A stretch of 9,251 nucleotides of DNA, taken from assembly GCA_017880985.1 (NCBI GenBank), contig JADGRK010000073.1:1-9251 (forward strand), given 5' to 3'. A model generated the notes under the pieces. The model was not told the origin of the DNA. It saw nothing but the letters and a program-made list of their open reading frames with translations, and did no database searches. This DNA is from Rhodoferax sp. GTDB lineage: Bacteria; Pseudomonadota; Gammaproteobacteria; Burkholderiales; Burkholderiaceae_C. Positions 8,074 to 9,251 of the stretch are shown here, piece by piece. Both the position numbers and the translations under genes were made by a program. Numbering within the stretch: position 1 is the first letter of the stretch; each line of letters starts with the position of its first letter.

Positions 8074-9251
8074 TCATCGCGCAGTTTCCCAGCTGGTGCC
8101 GCTGGCTGAATCTTTGAGAACAATACCCTGGACCAGAAGCTGCTGGCGAATGCGATCCGCCTCGGCAAAATTCCTGGCCAACTTGGCCGCAGCCCGCTGC
8201 GCAATCAGGACCGTGACGGACGCTTCATCAAGCGTCGCACCGGCCTGCAAAAACAGCTTCGGATCGCCTTGCAGCAGGCCAAGACAGCCACCCAGCGCTT
8301 TAAGCAATCCTGCCAATTCAGCGGACTGGGTCCGATTGACTTCGCTGGCAAGATCAAACAACACTGCCACCGCCTCGGGCGTACCAAAGTCTTCATCCAT
8401 GGCCGCCTTGAAGCGCGCCGCATAAGGCTGATTCCAGTCGATACCTATCGCCGCCGGCGGCACCAAATCCAGCGCCGTATAAATCCGTTTGAGTGAGTTC
8501 CGCGCATCATCCAGGTGGACATCGCTGTAATTCAAACTCGTTCGATAGTGAGTGCGAACCAGGAAAAACCGCACGGTCTGCGGGTCATACTTGGCCAATA
8601 CTTCGCGAATGGTGAAGAAATTGCCGAGACTCTTGGACATTTTTTCGTTGTCCAGTTGAACCATCGCGTTATGCATCCATAGCCTGGCCAATGGTTTGCC
8701 TGTGGCTCCTTCGCTTTGTGCAATTTCATTTTCATGGTGCGGAAACTGCAGGTCGACGCCACCGCCATGGATATCAAAGCTGTCGCCCAGTGTTTGGCAA
8801 CTCATGGCTGAACATTCAATGTGCCAGCCAGGGCGACCTATTCCATAGTCGTGACCCAATGCGGCACTGTTCCATTTGGCGTCCTCCGGCTCATCTGCCT
8901 TGGCAGCTTTCCAGAGCACAAAATCCAGTGGATCATCCTTGCCATCGAGCACCGCCACGCGCTCGCCAGCACGCAAATCGTCAAGCGACTTGCCCGATAG
9001 CCTGCCGTAGCCGGGGAACTTTCGCACCGCATAGTTGACGTCACCACTGGAAGACTTGTAGGCCAGGCCTTTGGCTTCAAGCTGACTGATCAGGCCCAAC
9101 ATCTGCGGCACATAGTCGGTGGCACGCGGCTCCAGCGTGCGTGGCTCGATGCCCAGCTTGCCAATATCACGGTGCATCACTGCAATCATCTCGTCCGTCA
9201 AGGAACGAATGGTGATGCCCCGCTCCACCGCTCGCTTGATGATCTTGTCGT
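8074..9251 (-). CDS. cysS: Cysteinyl-tRNA synthetase, C-terminal about 391 residues (5' end outside window)
   Basis: CysRS, a class I synthetase, charges tRNA-Cys with cysteine. The minus-strand frame is open to the window edge and begins [14 protein letters not shown], an internal part of the Rossmann domain, so GTG 9228 is not the start. Roughly 70 N-terminal residues with the HIGH motif and the first zinc cysteine are missing. [13 protein letters not shown] contains the second zinc ligand (Cys, fragment residue 146). [20 protein letters not shown] carries the His (171) and Glu (175) ligands, spaced as in E. coli C209, H234 and E238. The KMSKS loop is encoded at 8643-8629, then the DALR-type helical domain and the anticodon-binding end. 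Just before GRPGW there is a short extra stretch ([10 protein letters not shown]) compared with E. coli; this looks like lineage variation, not damage. It is the most upstream visible gene of the minus-strand cluster. Confidence 0.97.
   Translation of the reverse strand, partial: DKIIKRAVERGITIRSLTDEMIAVMHRDIGKLGIEPRTLEPRATDYVPQMLGLISQLEAKGLAYKSSSGDVNYAVRKFPGYGRLSGKSLDDLRAGERVAVLDGKDDPLDFVLWKAAKADEPEDAKWNSAALGHDYGIGRPGWHIECSAMSCQTLGDSFDIHGGGVDLQFPHHENEIAQSEGATGKPLARLWMHNAMVQLDNEKMSKSLGNFFTIREVLAKYDPQTVRFFLVRTHYRTSLNYSDVHLDDARNSLKRIYTALDLVPPAAIGIDWNQPYAARFKAAMDEDFGTPEAVAVLFDLASEVNRTQSAELAGLLKALGGCLGLLQGDPKLFLQAGATLDEASVTVLIAQRAAAKLARNFAEADRIRQQLLVQGIVLKDSASGTSWETAR

Overview
The window is ordinary chromosomal core sequence from a GC-rich betaproteobacterium. 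The best fit is the order Burkholderiales, family Comamonadaceae (Rhodoferax/Polaromonas-like). This rests on the protein sequences, a 791-residue RpoD with a long basic N-terminus, and a small palindromic repeat of a kind I associate with that family. The placement is by recognition only; no search was run. All seven protein genes look intact apart from the two cut by the window ends. I see no mobile-element genes, CRISPR array, phage genes or obvious foreign block.

The left part (1-3912) is on the plus strand. It holds the C-terminal two thirds of DNA primase (dnaG), then a 286-base gap with a good sigma-70 promoter and a leader of roughly 210 bases, then rpoD, the housekeeping sigma factor. 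This is the dnaG-rpoD part of the classical macromolecular-synthesis locus. A strong hairpin with A and T tracts on both sides closes rpoD and can also serve the minus-strand unit facing it.

The right part (3921-9251) is all on the minus strand. In transcription order it reads cysS (5' end outside the window), an AlkA-like DNA glycosylase, accA, tilS, lysC and tRNA-Ser(GCT). Gaps are 14 to 70 bases, so the protein genes are probably largely co-transcribed. The tRNA has a plausible promoter of its own at the end of lysC. The genes serve tRNA charging and decoding (cysS, tilS, tRNA-Ser), fatty-acid synthesis (accA), aspartate-family amino acids (lysC) and DNA repair (the glycosylase). The link is genomic neighbourhood, not one pathway.

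No previously undescribed system is visible. The points most worth a second look are small: an AT-rich palindromic repeat translated in frame inside tilS; a related half-repeat at the start of the glycosylase gene, whose loop carries a good ribosome binding site; an inverted repeat between the glycosylase and accA; a histone-H1-like, AT-hook-like N-terminus on RpoD; a long rpoD leader with a tiny ORF; and a possible internal start in lysC for a separate regulatory subunit.
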